A DNA stretch of 64,000 nt, from contig OW799237.1 in assembly GCA_941918925.1 (NCBI GenBank), positions 59,257,997 through 59,321,996 of the forward strand, in the 5' to 3' direction. A model generated the notes under the pieces. That model was not told where the DNA came from. It saw only the letters and a program-made list of their open reading frames with translations, and did not search any database. Numbering within the stretch: the stretch's first letter is position 1; every line of letters starts with the position of its first letter. Of this stretch, positions 34,276 to 45,555 are shown in pieces. A program made the position numbers and the translations under genes. This DNA is from Phyto melanocephala. Lineage: Eukaryota > Arthropoda > Insecta > Diptera > Rhinophoridae.

Positions 34276-34560
34276 TTATGGGTTTTGCAGCTTTAACCAT
34301 ATAGGGTATCGGGTATCAGTGACAAAAAGAAGAATTTTATCTTTATCTATGTCAAATTCTTTCATTGAATAATCAAACAAAAGTGCAATAGTGGAATGAT
34401 TGACTTCCTCTAACACAACTGTGTTTCTTAAAAATATTTTTTTTGGAAATGTCTTCGGCATGCAATTTACCCGAGGCATCGATTGTCTCGTTTATAGAGT
34501 CCCAAATAAAAAATTTTTAATTTAGGTCGAGGCATAAACTATCATTGTATATATGTTTCG
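34276..34560 (-). pseudogene. hAT transposase internal relic
   Basis: The minus strand reads KFFIWDSINETIDASGKLHA, the counterpart of the hAT block ..IWVSIDETTDA.GR.VAN. After a frame change it continues VVLEEVNHSTIALLFDYSM, then ILLFVTDTRYPIWLK. The DETTDA aspartate region is the first acidic block of the hAT catalytic core. Frame-shifted and truncated on both sides, so dead. It does not overlap the hAT element at 42.7 kb. Confidence 0.6.
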
Positions 34561-35009
34561 AAGGTATGATTTGGACGGAAAGATTAAAAACTTATCGGCG
34601 ATTGACTGACTTTTAGAAATTTGTAGAAATGTTTGTTGTGCAGTTTTATTGGATTCTCCTTTAGTATCCAGATGTTGTTTTATGTTTGTTGGCATTCGTT
34701 ACATATTGAAATTTGTCCATTAGTTTTTTTTTTAGTACCAACCCTCTAAAGATTATAAACCTGGTTTTTTGAAGGACTTTGTGAAGTCGAGTTTTTCTAG
34801 CTAAAGTGCCTTGGAAAACATAGCTCCTTAAAGTCCTAACGCTACGTCTCATACGAGGCGGGAGATAATGTCGGTGGAAAAATCCGATCAAGATTCCAAA
34901 AAGCCGCGCCAATAATGACTCTCCGTAATAGCAGAATAAATATGCACCATAGATGCTTATAGGTGAACCTTCACAATGCTAAATTGGCACCCTATTTAAA
35001 GGTTCACCA

Positions 35010-35490
35010 CTGACACCCTGGATGTTTCATTCATTCAGAAAATTTTAGATAAAACGTTGTATGCGAGGTGGGCGTAAAAGAAGGCGTGTCATATTAACTT
35101 CCTACTGGTGCAAAGCCTTTGACAAAAAGCAATGTTTTAAAAATTTCAAAATCATACATCTAATTTTGTCAGTTATATTACGTTTCAAATCTTGAATATA
35201 CCGAAAAATACACTGTGCGGTATAAATGTTTGTATATTTTGATGTATAACTCCTTTCCTAATGCATATATTTAAGCAATTATCAGGGACAAATATGTTTT
35301 ATACCCAGGAAATATACATTCGAAATTGCATGGCTCTACGTTAATGCGCTTGGACACAAATCGATTTTTCGAAGTTGGCAGGACATGGTTTATTTTTACC
35401 TACTCTTGCATTATGAGCTTTAACTCTCTTCCTAATATTCCGATTTAGCACATTTTCATACCAAACAAACCTACGAATACGAATAAATGT
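35010..35490 (-). repeat. Family A fragment
   Basis: Contains the A-family blocks in the same orientation as A2: GAGGTGGGCGTAAAA, CACTGTGCGGTATAAAT, TAACTCCTTTCCTAATGCAT and TTGGACACAA. No ends preserved. Confidence 0.7.
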
Positions 35491-35656
35491 AAATTAATAA
35501 TTTAAAATTAATAATGTTGGTGTAATAAATATTACTGATATTTAGTCTAAACTTGACTGATTACACATAAATACGTTTGTACGAGTAGTTCAATGAAGAA
35601 TTGGTAATGAATAACTATAGAACAAACAACTATTATATAAACAATAATTTAATGCA

Positions 35657-35702
35657 AACATACATATGTATATACATATATATATATATATATGTATATA
35701 CA
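35657..35702. repeat. TA-rich microsatellite
   Basis: TACATATATATATATATATG-type dinucleotide run. Confidence 0.85.
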
Positions 35703-36484
35703 GTAAACTGCAGTAAAGTATATCGATAATATTTAATAACAATTATTCGTTCATACTTATGTACTTATATACTTATACATACCTGTAGTCATACAAACAA
35801 CTGCATTTTGTGGCGATTTATGACGTATTTACAGTACATATATTTTATATTTTCTCTTACTTATACAAAAATGTTATTTTCTTCTAGAAACAAAATATAA
35901 AAAATTAAAAACAAGACACATACACAATTTACATGAAGGTACATTGATAATGTAAGTAATTTTTTTAATTATTCATCAGTTATTAAAAATATTGTCCTTC
36001 AGTTAGTGTAAACTTTATTGGCGCCATGATCATTTAATATATATATATTTTTTTAAAATTATAACTTTCATATAAATCTAATCTCTTTCTCTAATCAAAA
36101 TTTGATTTCGATAACAAACTCTATGAAAAGTTTTGGCCAAAGTTTTAAAATATTTATTTTAAAATAAAAAGGTATTAAAAGCAACTTAATGATAATAAAC
36201 TAAGAAAAATAAAATATGTATGTACATATGTATGTATATATAGATTAGTAAATTTACTTATACCAACTAATTATTGGTTAATAATAAAAAAAAAAGAAAT
36301 ATAAATTTGTCATTATTGGTTTGCGTAAAAGATTTGAATTGAATGACTGTCGGTTAGCTGGATTTGTTATCACGCTTAAGAACGCACACGAACAATGTTC
36401 TTATTTTTCTAATCGACTAGATTATGGACTAATAATTTCTAATCGATAATTTTTTTATTTTTTATGTACTATGACAAGAAAATC
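35703..36484. other. Region upstream of the small secreted-peptide gene
   Basis: No repeats with clear ends. TTATCA (near 36369) and CGATAAT (near 36444) are GATA-type motifs within 150 bp of the TATA box. They are short and could be chance in AT-rich DNA. Confidence 0.3.
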
Positions 36485-36521
36485 TATAAAAGGCCGTTTA
36501 CTTAAAAATTACTAATCAGTT
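36485..36521 (+). promoter_or_regulatory. Core promoter: TATA box and Inr
   Basis: TATAAAAGG at 36485-36493 and an insect-type initiator TCAGTT at 36516-36521, with A+1 at 36518. The TATA box starts 33 bp upstream, exactly the spacing expected. It predicts a 50-nt leader before the ATG at 36568. Confidence 0.65.
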
Positions 36522-36567
36522 GGCCAAATTTTTTGGACGCGTTAAAACAAAAATTTTCTAGGGCAAA

Positions 36568-36977
36568 ATGTTGCCTCGAAAATTTCTTATCGGAATAACG
36601 TTGGGATTTCTAGTGTTAAGCATCAAAAGTTTAATCGGTAGGTGTTTCAAATAGAAGTAAAAAAATTAATAATTAAAAAAATTATATAAAAAAAACAATT
36701 AAAAAAGGATATATGTGTTATTTAAAAAAACAAGTGCAATAGTTTAAATAAAAAAAAAAATCATATATATTGGTTAGAGAAATATATTTATGGATTAAAA
36801 GTTTATAAAAATAATTAACAGACGTGGATGTTATGTAATAAATTTTAAATTTATTTTATTTATTTCGATTTACACTTTGTATTAAATTGAAAACAACAAG
36901 TAAAAAAATAAATAATATTTTTAAAAATTTTAGCATCCTGCCTCAAGATTTTGTCTTCCTTGAAGGATTTACTATGA
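36568..36977 (+). CDS. Candidate small secreted peptide gene, two exons
   Basis: Exon 1 (36568-36637) starts with ATG in the context GGCAAAATG and encodes a basic start (MLPRK) and a hydrophobic run FLIGITLGFLVLSI, a convincing signal peptide. It is followed by donor G|GTAGGT. The nearest good acceptor is TTTTAG at 36931-36933 after a 296-bp intron. Exon 2 (36934-36977) adds SCLKILSSLKDLL and a stop, 37 residues in all, with ATTAAA at 37004. A phase-1 intron right after a signal peptide is usual for secreted proteins. The tail would be a short amphipathic helix with one cysteine and two lysines. No family recognised. The promoter and exon 1 are the firm part; exon 2 may instead lie further away. 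Confidence 0.4.
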
Positions 36978-37003
36978 AATTGTGTTGTTTCATGTAATGT
37001 GTA

Positions 37004-37009
37004 ATTAAA
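37004..37009 (+). terminator. Possible poly(A) signal (ATTAAA)
   Basis: ATTAAA, 27 nt after the candidate stop codon, followed by a T-rich run. Supports the two-exon model but is weak in AT-rich sequence. Confidence 0.3.
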
Positions 37010-37025
37010 AAAGTTTTTTTTTCAA

Positions 37026-37517
37026 AATTGTTTACTACCAATTTAATAACTAATAACTTTCAAAAATGTATATTGGGAATTTGAGTGTGTCAACTAAATC
37101 CTGTTACTTTTTGTTAATTTCGAAAGTTATCTTAATCTTAAGGTTTTAAAACTATTCCAGTTAAAACTAAGATATTTTTATTGTAAACAATTTTTGTGTT
37201 ATTGGTGGAAATTCAGTTCAAATAGCCAAAGTACAAGTGGTTAACACTAAACGATCTTACTAGAAACTTGCAACTACTTATTAATAGTTATATTCTTCAA
37301 TGACTATTACACACCCTTTCCTAACAAGAAGACTACTTATGGCTGATTAAAATGAGTTGTTGTCCCCCTGAAATCTCAAAACTAATTAAACAATATAGGT
37401 ATTTTTGCAATTGAAACGTTTTGTGTTAAAATGACATCGATTTGTTAGTGTGTTTTTACTGTAAATTAAATTTTTTCATATTTTGCTTTGAACGCGTATT
37501 TTTAATTTTATTTCTTA
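37026..37517. other. AT-rich stretch, nothing recognised
   Basis: No gene or repeat boundary seen between the candidate gene and the C fragment. Confidence 0.45.
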
Positions 37518-37770
37518 CTACCCAAGACCAAGACATTCTGAATTTTAATTGAATATCATGTGCAAGAAGCTAAAAATTATAACTTTTTTTATGGTCGTGG
37601 CACTGCTCACTTTTCTAATGACAAAACTGTATAGTCATGACACCTCAATATGTGTGCAAAGTTTTAGAAAAATTGATGAAGTCTAAGTAGCTGAAAATGA
37701 TAACTTATTTGTTATGGGCGTAGCCCCGCCCACTTTTTACCACCCATAATCCCAGGACTGTGTTTTGGTA
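37518..37770 (+). repeat. Family C fragment
   Basis: GACATTCTGAATTTTAATTG and two units with GGTCGTGGCACTGCTCACTT and GGGCGTAGCCCCGCCCAC. The GC-rich head is eroded and the tail missing. Confidence 0.7.
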
Positions 37771-37799
37771 AAAAAATAATTGTGCCAAAAAAATATGTT

Positions 37800-38340
37800 T
37801 ATTTCAAAAAAAAAGATTAAATTATAAAATAAATGTTGCGATTACAGTCGTCGAAGTGACAAAAAATTAAAAAAAATAATAAAAATATAAATAATATATT
37901 AAATTAAAAAAAATTTAAAAATAAAAAATTTTTTTTTTGGCTCAGCTGGGATTCGATGCCACGTTTTCTCTAACCAGTATACACGTTTGTATGTATATTG
38001 TTGTTGTAATGTTGTTTTTCTGAAAAAAAAGTCGAGGTGGTCGTGGGTTTTTGCTCTCATCTCAGTTGTTTATGTATCAATATTTCTGATTTTCAATACC
38101 GATCTACTCCCGAATATTTCTGATATTTTAATACCTCACCCGGGTCCATGCGATATCGGGGGGCTTCAAAAAGTTGATTTCAACATACACACGGACAGAC
38201 GGACAGAGCTTAATCGACTCCCCTATTCCTATTTCATATGGTAAGAATGGTGATACAAACTACTGCTATTGCATGACTACACATTGTAAAGGGTATAAAA
38301 GATTCGGCACGGCCGAATATAGCACTCTTACTTGTTTTTT
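37800..38340 (+). repeat. Family B element fragments with tRNA-like block
   Basis: An A-rich run (37850-37935) precedes the tRNA-like block on the minus strand (37939-37975: GGTTAGAG ... CGAATCCCAGCTGAGCC). This is followed by minus-oriented B body blocks with a (GTCY)n remnant (38195-38210). The end is a plus-oriented B 3' end with GATTCGGCACGGCCGAAT and TTACTTGTTT. The mixed orientation suggests two B copies joined. Confidence 0.6.
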
Positions 38341-38926
38341 TTTTTGCTAATTTGTGAAATATAGTACGTAAGCATGGTATGCATGGGCGTACCCCCAGAT
38401 ATTTGAATGGGACATCGGGGTTGCGGTTTACAACATGGTTTTTAATTACTAACTATTGATTTTTAGAAATTATTTTAGGTTTCAGAAGAATTTGAAATTC
38501 ATCTCAATTTAAGTTGCATATTGGGGGATCGCATGTTATTTAAACACACTTTTTGTTACTTAAAGGTGAAGTTTTTCGGGTTCTCGGCAATCTAGAGCAA
38601 TTTTAAGCCCAGATTCAGATTCAGCAGTTGAAAATCGATTATAAACACTTACTTCCACCTCATAATATTAAAATAAAATTTTGGGTATTTTCAAACCGTT
38701 ACGGACGTTACACAATTTGTCATTTATATTTTTAACAAAAAGTGTAATAAAGGTATTTCTTTTTTTTCATCAGATAAAAGTGCATAAAAAACTCTGTTTA
38801 TAAAGCTAGTTTGGAAAACAAAATTATTAAAATTCATTCTGTTAAACTTAAAAAACCGTTTCCGTTACGGACGTTACACACAATGTATCCATTTTTAGTT
38901 CAAATTGTTAATATATTGTTACGTTT
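38341..38926. other. AT-rich stretch, nothing recognised
   Basis: CCGTTACGGACGTTACACA-like phrases occur twice (38697-38715 and 38860-38880), probably an unrecognised repeat. Confidence 0.4.
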
Positions 38927-39445
38927 ATACCTTTTATAAATGTTGAATTATTTCCTTTAAATAAACATTGAGTTTTTTTATTGCAATTAAAAGCACTTGA
39001 AATTAGTTATAAAATTATAAGAGCACTTTATTTATTTAAATGCACTCAGATATTGTTTTATATTACTTTACTTATTACACTTATGGTTATACACTTTTAT
39101 TATCAAACTCACTTTGATACGCGCTTTACAAGCTCTACTGTTATACTGACCATGTTAGCTGTGTTGTTCGGCTATTTATAGTAACATAGTGGTGTTCGGT
39201 AACATTCGACAAAGTTTTCGTATGTACATTCTAGTACATTCGAAAACCGTTGCATTTAAATTAAGACGTTAAGTAATATGCAAGAATAATAGAAGTGCCT
39301 AAAAGTATGCTACACATAATAACAAACATCATGTTCGAACAACCAGCGAAATAAACTAATACAAATAAAACTACAGTAACTTAAACTACTACAACTAAAA
39401 TAAATTATAATGTAAATTAAGCTATTTAAAAATAAATCTGTAACA
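38927..39445 (+). mobile_element. Solo LTR of the Ty3/gypsy family at 56.3 kb
   Basis: 519 bp from TGTTACGTTTATACC to AATCTGTAACA, the same ends as the LTRs at 56261 and 59487, with ATAT directly on both sides. Internal sequence absent, so it arose by LTR-LTR recombination. Confidence 0.85.
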
Positions 39446-39739
39446 ATATATTAGATAATTTACAAATATGATTTTTGTCTTAAATAAAGGAAAATTAAAC
39501 AAATTTAAGTTTTGCTAAACGTTTAATACTGAAAGGTTATGCTTATGCATAAGCAACATTTTAATCGGTTAAATATTGTAATTCCGCCTAACCGTTATAT
39601 TTTCTTACGCTGATTTACAGGTTAAGCTGGCTCCGTGTTTATTACGAAGATACATATACCTATAATTAAAGTCTAAGCAATGTCTGTGGTTTTGTATGGA
39701 ATAATCTCCTGATACTAAAATATTTCTTATTTTCTTTGT

Positions 39740-40435
39740 GTAACTTCAATTTGCTCTTAATTTACATATTTCTTTAAATTTTATCTTACAATGAAACATT
39801 TAGTATTTGTACATTCGAAATGATACTACTGGCTCTTTTTTCAACAATCTTGTATTTTTATTAATTTAATTAATTTTATTGAGGAGTATAATTTGGTACC
39901 CAGAGGTAGTAAAAAAATAATATTAGCTTTGTTTGGGCATGTTTACTTTTAAAATTATATAATTATTGATTGAATTCAACTCAGATAATTCACTACAGTT
40001 TTCTTTTTTTGGTCCATATAAAAATAATTAAATTTAAGGTAAAGCTTTATATGGGAGTTGGTCGTGTCACCTTAATATTTTTAAATTATACTTATATTAA
40101 AAAGAAATATATATATGCGAAATTTCATTATGATACCTCTAATTTTGTCGGTTTTATGAGCTTTTAAATTTCATTAACAGTAGATAACGTGAAAAGTGGG
40201 CGTTCTAGTAGGCGTGTCGAAGTTGTTTCTGCTAATGAATATAACTTAAATATTCCAATATAGAGTCCCATTTTCTTGGAAAACCTTTGTCCAAAGAGAA
40301 ATAATATGAATTTGAGATAAAGCGTTATATGGGAGGTGGCCACCTTTATTTTCGGTTATTACAAGTCTTTTAATCAAAGAGTAATTTGTACAAAATTTCA
40401 GAACCACATCTAATTTTGTCAGGTTAATTACCTTT
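39740..40435 (-). repeat. Family A fragment
   Basis: A-family blocks in minus orientation: TTTTATGAGCTTTTAAATTT, GTGAAAAGTGGGCG, and GCGTTATATGGGAGGTGG near 40320. Confidence 0.7.
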
Positions 40436-40600
40436 TTATACACACCACCAAAAAAATGGTGGAGGCATATTCATCTTGTCATTCCGTTTGTGACACATCG
40501 AAATATAAATTTTAGACCCCATAAATTATACATTTTCTGTGTCCTGGTTTCATTTTATGACTTTCTAGTAATAATTTGCACTTTAGACAAAAATTCAGAA
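40436..40600 (+). repeat. Family A head fragment
   Basis: Head hairpin TATACACACCACC ... GGTGGAGGCATA, then TTGTCATTCCGTTTGTGACA and ATAAATTTTAGACCCC. It abuts the minus fragment, so another head-to-head arrangement as at 17178. Confidence 0.65.
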
Positions 40601-41103
40601 AAGTTAATATATTATTTATTTAAAAAAAAACAGTTTCTTATGACTTCAAAGATACATACAAGAATATTAAAAGTCACCGGTGAACCGATACAAAATACCT
40701 AAAATATTGATACTGTTTTAACAAATATATACTACTTGGAGCCGTTAGTTTTTTTTTTGAAGTAATAACCAGTTAACCTTTATTTTAAATGGAATTTAAC
40801 TTCTGAAATATTTTATGCTTGGAATCCATTTAATTTACTGCAATAAGAAGCAGTTGGATTAGTTAATTTTAAAGGTAACCAGATGAAACTGGTCCGCTTT
40901 GTTGGTCCCCACAAAGTTTCATATCATTTCTAAAAATCGCTGCATCAACAAGAAAATTCCGCAATTTAAAATAAAATTCAATAAGTACCATGTTTACAAC
41001 AGAAAAAAAACAACAAAACGTCTGTCTGTCTGTCTGTTTGTTTTTTCCATACCACTGTTTTTGAAAATCAAATTTTTATCAACACATATTACTTTGCATA
41101 TTT
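40601..41103. other. AT-rich stretch, nothing recognised
   Basis: A short GTCTGTCTGTCTGTTT run at 41020-41041 is a (GTCY)n remnant; otherwise no gene or repeat end. Confidence 0.4.
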
Positions 41104-41480
41104 TTATACCCTTCACCTGTGGTGCACAAGGGTATATATAGCTTTGTCATTCCGTTTGTAATTTCAACAATTTTCATTTCCGACCCTATAAAGTATATAT
41201 TTTCCAAATGCTTATGAATAAAGGAGTCGACTAAGCCCTGGCCATCTGTCCGTCTGGTCATCTGCCCGTCTGTCCGTGCGTTGATTGAAATCAACTTTTA
41301 GAAGCAACTATATGTTCCTCAGATCTGTGTATGGTATGAATCGCTATTGAAATTCAGCACAATCGCCCTATAACTTTCTGAGATATGAGCAAAAAACCAC
41401 GACCACCTCGTTTATTTTAAACTTCTCACTTTCACAGTGTGTAAATGTGTGGCATCGCAAAAAAAAATTTCAACTTATTA
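41104..41480 (+). repeat. Family B 5' part
   Basis: Head hairpin TATACCCTTCACC/GGTGCACAAGGGTATA, TTTGTCATTCCGTTTGTAAT, (GTCY)n near 41250-41280 and GAAATCAACTTTTAGAAGCA. It ends at a shortened tRNA-like block (GTGGCATCGCAAAAAA). Confidence 0.7.
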
Positions 41481-41665
41481 CTCAGATGTCTTCGACTTCC
41501 TAGTCGAATGTATAAGTCTACTTACAGAGCCTAAATCAGCGTTTAGGCTCTGTAAGCCTAAACGGCATTTTAACGTTGCCATTTGTTGCATTAATTAAAT
41601 TCTTAAAATTATTTTTAAGCTTTATTATGAAAGCTTTTCTGTCTTTTCAAAACATTTTTTAATAT

Positions 41666-42170
41666 TAGAAGTAAGAGTGCTGTATTTGGACTCACTGAAT
41701 CAGATAATACCTTTCACCAACATACACACAGATTTAGTGACCATATCGTAGCTTAGCCTAGAGTTCAGATTTAATGTTATATGTATAATGTTTTTCTCTG
41801 TTTTTCCTATGACATCTTTGATTTTGAATTTTTAAAAAGTTAGATACTCTACTTATTTAATACCCACATTGATGGGGTTGGGAAAAAATTATCTGTCATT
41901 TTTTTTCTGCCTTTTCATAGTTTATTGTATTTTTCTAGTGAAGATTTTTCATTTCATACTAATATTGTAGGGGTTGTAGGGAGCAAATCCGTAATTTCTA
42001 TATTTGTCCAAAATATCCACCATTTTATTTCAAACTCTATTTTGAATTTTAACCTTTTCATAGTGAACTGTAATTTACTAGTCAAGTCCTTTCATTTGAT
42101 ACCGATATTGAGGAGGTAGAAGTGGGTACCTTTTTCATAACTAGATTTGACCCATATACATACATATAGT
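41666..42170 (-). repeat. Family B 3' part
   Basis: Minus-oriented 3' end with a degenerate hairpin (TTTGGACTCACTGAATCAGA), ATACCTTTCACCAACAT, and the ATATCGTAGCTTAGCCTAGA block. Confidence 0.6.
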
Positions 42171-42658
42171 GGAAAAAAAACTTTAAATTTTTGTCTCTAT
42201 CAGAAAGGCAGGTACATTTCGAATAAGTCATAAACCATAAAAATTATTTGACAGCTGTTGAGTTTATTCATGACTAAAAGCAGGTATTTAAACTTACCAA
42301 AAATTAATGTAATACAATTTGCGGATACATTGTATTAATGTTTATGGTTGTAAAAAACGCGCCTACCTACCTCTATTGTAATACATTATGTAATTCATTA
42401 ATAGGTAGCGCACATGAATTTATGAACTGGCAATACGACAAAAAAATCACTTTAAATAAAGGCTTCAATGACATTTGCGATACATCATTTTTCAATTGTT
42501 ACTCAATACTTTTTTGCGAAGTCGAAAATACTCTAGCGATAGTTTCTGTTTTATATTTGTTTTGCTACATTAGTGGATCATTACCAATAAAATAGTAACT
42601 ACATACAATTACTTCTCTCTGTTAAAAGATAGAGACAAATATTGGCTTTCAAAAATAT
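42171..42658. other. Unassigned stretch before the hAT element
   Basis: No gene supported; the frame at 42338-42595 shows no domain or splice context. Confidence 0.4.
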
Positions 42659-42847
42659 GTTATAATTTACACGGATGGAAATCATGATACAATTGTACTT
42701 TTTATGGTACATTTTTCACCTTGTTGGTACCGTGGTACTACCGCGAGCTACTTGGTACAATTTAAAAATTTGTCCATGTTCTCTTTAATTTTGTTTATAT
42801 TTTATTTTATTCTGTCAGCTTCTCTGTTTTTGTTGCAATGCTGTTGT

Positions 42848-42973
42848 CAGAGCGAATTCATGCACCAGATGGTGTCAAGTCTTCAACAACAAAATCTGCC
42901 TAGTATTTTATTGCAAACTTCTTACGAAAATCACCTGTTAATTTGGCACCACCTAGTACATGAATTCGCCTTA
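42848..42973. mobile_element. MITE D copy nested in the hAT element
   Basis: Ends CAGAGCGAATTCATGCACCA and, reverse-complemented, TAAGGCGAATTCATGTACTA. The flanks GCTGTTGT and GCTCTTGT form an 8-bp duplication with one mismatch. Confidence 0.75.
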
Positions 42974-42984
42974 GCTCTTGTTAT

Positions 42985-43482
42985 ATGTATTTTATTTTAC
43001 ATATGATTCGTAAGCACGTAAGGTGGACTTTAATAATGAAATTAAAATGGTTCGATAAGTTTACTCCAGAAAATGTTATTATGGGAGAAACAAATTCAAT
43101 AGTACCTCTTCAGGTGAAAATGTTTCCAGAAAAACAAACAAATATTAAAGCAATAAATAATCAGTACAGAGCACTAGCCGATTTCATTGAACTTAGATCA
43201 CACAAAGATTCAAATATTTCCTATTTTTGGTCTAAAGTAACGCAGTTGGAAAATAATTTAAATGAGTTCATGTTCCCAGATATTTCAAGAATTGTAAGAG
43301 GAATTCTATCTATTCCACATTCATCGGCCAACGTCGAACGAGTTTTTTCTTTTCAAAACCGAATTAAAGCTAAGGAAAGAAATACGTTTCTACTGATACA
43401 AACAAAAGATTTATTGAAGTCAACAAATTCTTGTTGCTTTAATTTTAAAATAACAGAAAATTTATTATCTAAAAGTATTTAA
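42985..43482 (+). pseudogene. hAT transposase, C-terminal catalytic/dimerisation part
   Basis: 165 residues without a stop. It contains LADFIELRSHKDSNISYFW (an FW-containing block), FPDISRIVRGILSIPHSSAN followed by VERVFSFQNRIKAKERN. The last is the diagnostic hAT dimerisation motif (ERVFS...R...RN). The N-terminal zinc finger and most of the DDE core are missing, and the reported first ATG lies just after the nested MITE, so it is not a natural start. The clean frame points to a recent loss or selection before deletion. It would not act alone in cut-and-paste. Confidence 0.75.
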
Positions 43483-44390
43483 AAAATAAAATTTGTTAAA
43501 TAACCGATATCTACGTATGTACCTATGAATGTAATATTTAATATTTTTTATTGTATACTGAATTTTTATAAACATTTTTGTTAAGTTTATATTTTTAATA
43601 AAAAATATTAAAAAAATGGTACCGTCATGGCCTAAAAAGTACATTTTGTTTTCATACTTGGTACAAAATCATAAAAGCCATTTTCCTTCCCTGGTTATAA
43701 TACCTGCTCAAGAGCTTTTAGGGATTGTCTTACAAAAAATCGTAAGCCTAATTATTTAGAGTGAACCACAAAATCATGTAAATTATTGTTACTTTGCATG
43801 ACGGAAACCGGTGAATTTCGAGAAACACTAAGAACAAAATCATTTATTCGAATATTTCATCTGACCAACTACCAGTTCTGCGAAGCAATGATGCTTTGAC
43901 CTCCAATGCCTTCTAACAGTAACGAAACTATTGACGATGTTTTTTCCATACTTCAAACGTCTCCAGGGCAATAAATGGTAACTAATGATGATATTTTATC
44001 TGTACAAGTTCATAGAGAAAACCTCATTTTGTTATACAGTCTGACCTGAATGATCTTGTTCGAGATTTAGGACTCTTAAAATCAAAGTCTCAGCTTCTTG
44101 CATCAAGATTATAGCAATTGTCATATTTTTTAAACATACAAAAAGACTTTCTGGGCTATTTCAGAAAAGACATCGATTTAGTGTTTTCTGATGGTGCCGA
44201 GTTGCTTTTACGAGAATTAATTTTCAATAAAAAGCTCTGAGGAATGGCAAATTTTTATTGTTTCATCTAAGACTAGCTTATAAACTGTTTATAAGCTTTA
44301 AAATGACAATAAATATCCAACGGTTTCACTGGCTAATGCAAAAAAAGTGAAAATAACTACGCAAATATGAAGTTATCTATATCTATATAT

Positions 44391-44918
44391 TGTTACAGAT
44401 TTATTTTTAAGTAGCTTAATTTACATTATAATTTATTTTAGTTGTAGTAGTTTAAGTTACTGTAGTTTTATTTGTATTAGTTTATTTCGTTGGTTGTTCG
44501 AAAATGATGTTTGTTATTATGTGTAGCATACTTTTAGGCACTTCTATTATTCGTGCATATTACTTAACGCCTTAATTTAAATCTAACAGTTTTCGAATGT
44601 ACTAGAATGTACATACGAGAACTTTGTCGAATGTTACCGAACACCACTATGTTACTATAAATAGCCGAACAACACAGCTAACGTGATCAGTATTACAATA
44701 GAGCTTGTAAAGTGCGTATCAAAGTGAGTTTGATAATAAAAGTGTATAACTATAAGTGTAATAAGTAAAGTGATATAAGAACAATATTTGAGTGTATTTA
44801 AATAAATAAAGTGCTCTTAATTTTAAAACTAATTTCAACTGTTTTTGATTGCAATAAAAGAACTCAAAGAATATTTAAAGGAAATAATCCAACGTTTATA
44901 AAAGGTATAAACGTAACA
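44391..44918 (-). mobile_element. Solo LTR, inverted
   Basis: TGTTACAGATTTATT ... AAACGTAACA, 528 bp, the reverse complement of the LTRs at 56261 and 59487. Flanked by ATAT on both sides. Confidence 0.85.
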
Positions 44919-45555
44919 ATATATAAAAGTGAAACTCTGTGTGTGTGTGTTAGCTATAGACTCTGAAACTGTAACACCGATCGGACTCAAACTTTGGCAA
45001 GTTGTTGTACACATACCAGGGAGTGTTTATGGGTGGAAAAAAAGTGGGCGGGGCCACGCCCGTAAAAATTAGTTTCATTTTTAGCTACTTGCACTTGACC
45101 GATTTTTCTGAAACTTTGCACACATATTGAGCTGTCATGACTTTATAATTTCGTGATAAGAAAAGTGGGCGGGGCCACGCCCATAAAAAAGTTATAATAT
45201 TGTGGTACTTGCACTGGACTGATTATTCCGAAACTTTGCACACATATTAATCTGTCATGACTTTACAATTTCGTGATTAGAAAAGTGGGCAGTGCCCCGC
45301 CCATAAAAAAAAAGTTATCTTTTTTAGCTACTAAAACTTCACCGTTTTTTTTTAAACTTTTCACACACATATTGAGGTCTCATGACTATACAATTTCGTG
45401 ATTAGAAAAGTAGGCAGGGCCACGCCCATAAACAATTTTATTTTTTATAATTTTGAGGTACCTTTTGTGAAACTTTGCACTTGATATTCAATTTAAATTC
45501 AGAATTCATTTTTATTAATTAAGTGGCGTAGCAACGCGCGCCGGGCTTTTCTAGT
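44919..45555 (-). mobile_element. Family C element, copy C3
   Basis: Complete on the minus strand: tail TATAAAAGTGAAACTCTG, (GT)n, at least four units with GGGCGGGGCCACGCCC palindromes, and head CGCGCGCCGGGCTTTTCTAG at 45536-45555. Confidence 0.8.

Larger units (their letters stand above)
42667..43693 (+). mobile_element. hAT transposon, internally deleted
   Basis: Flanked by the perfect 8-bp duplication GTTATAAT (42659-42666 and 43694-43701). The right end, reverse-complemented, is CAGGGAAGGAAAA. The left end reads CACGGATGGAAAT after three extra bases, a related inverted repeat of hAT type. It keeps the transposase C-terminus (42985-43482) and carries a nested MITE D at 42848-42973. Confidence 0.75.

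Noticed and set aside
35640..35710. Possible origin or regulatory element in the TA-rich run
   Set aside because: Simple dinucleotide repeat; nothing else supports it.
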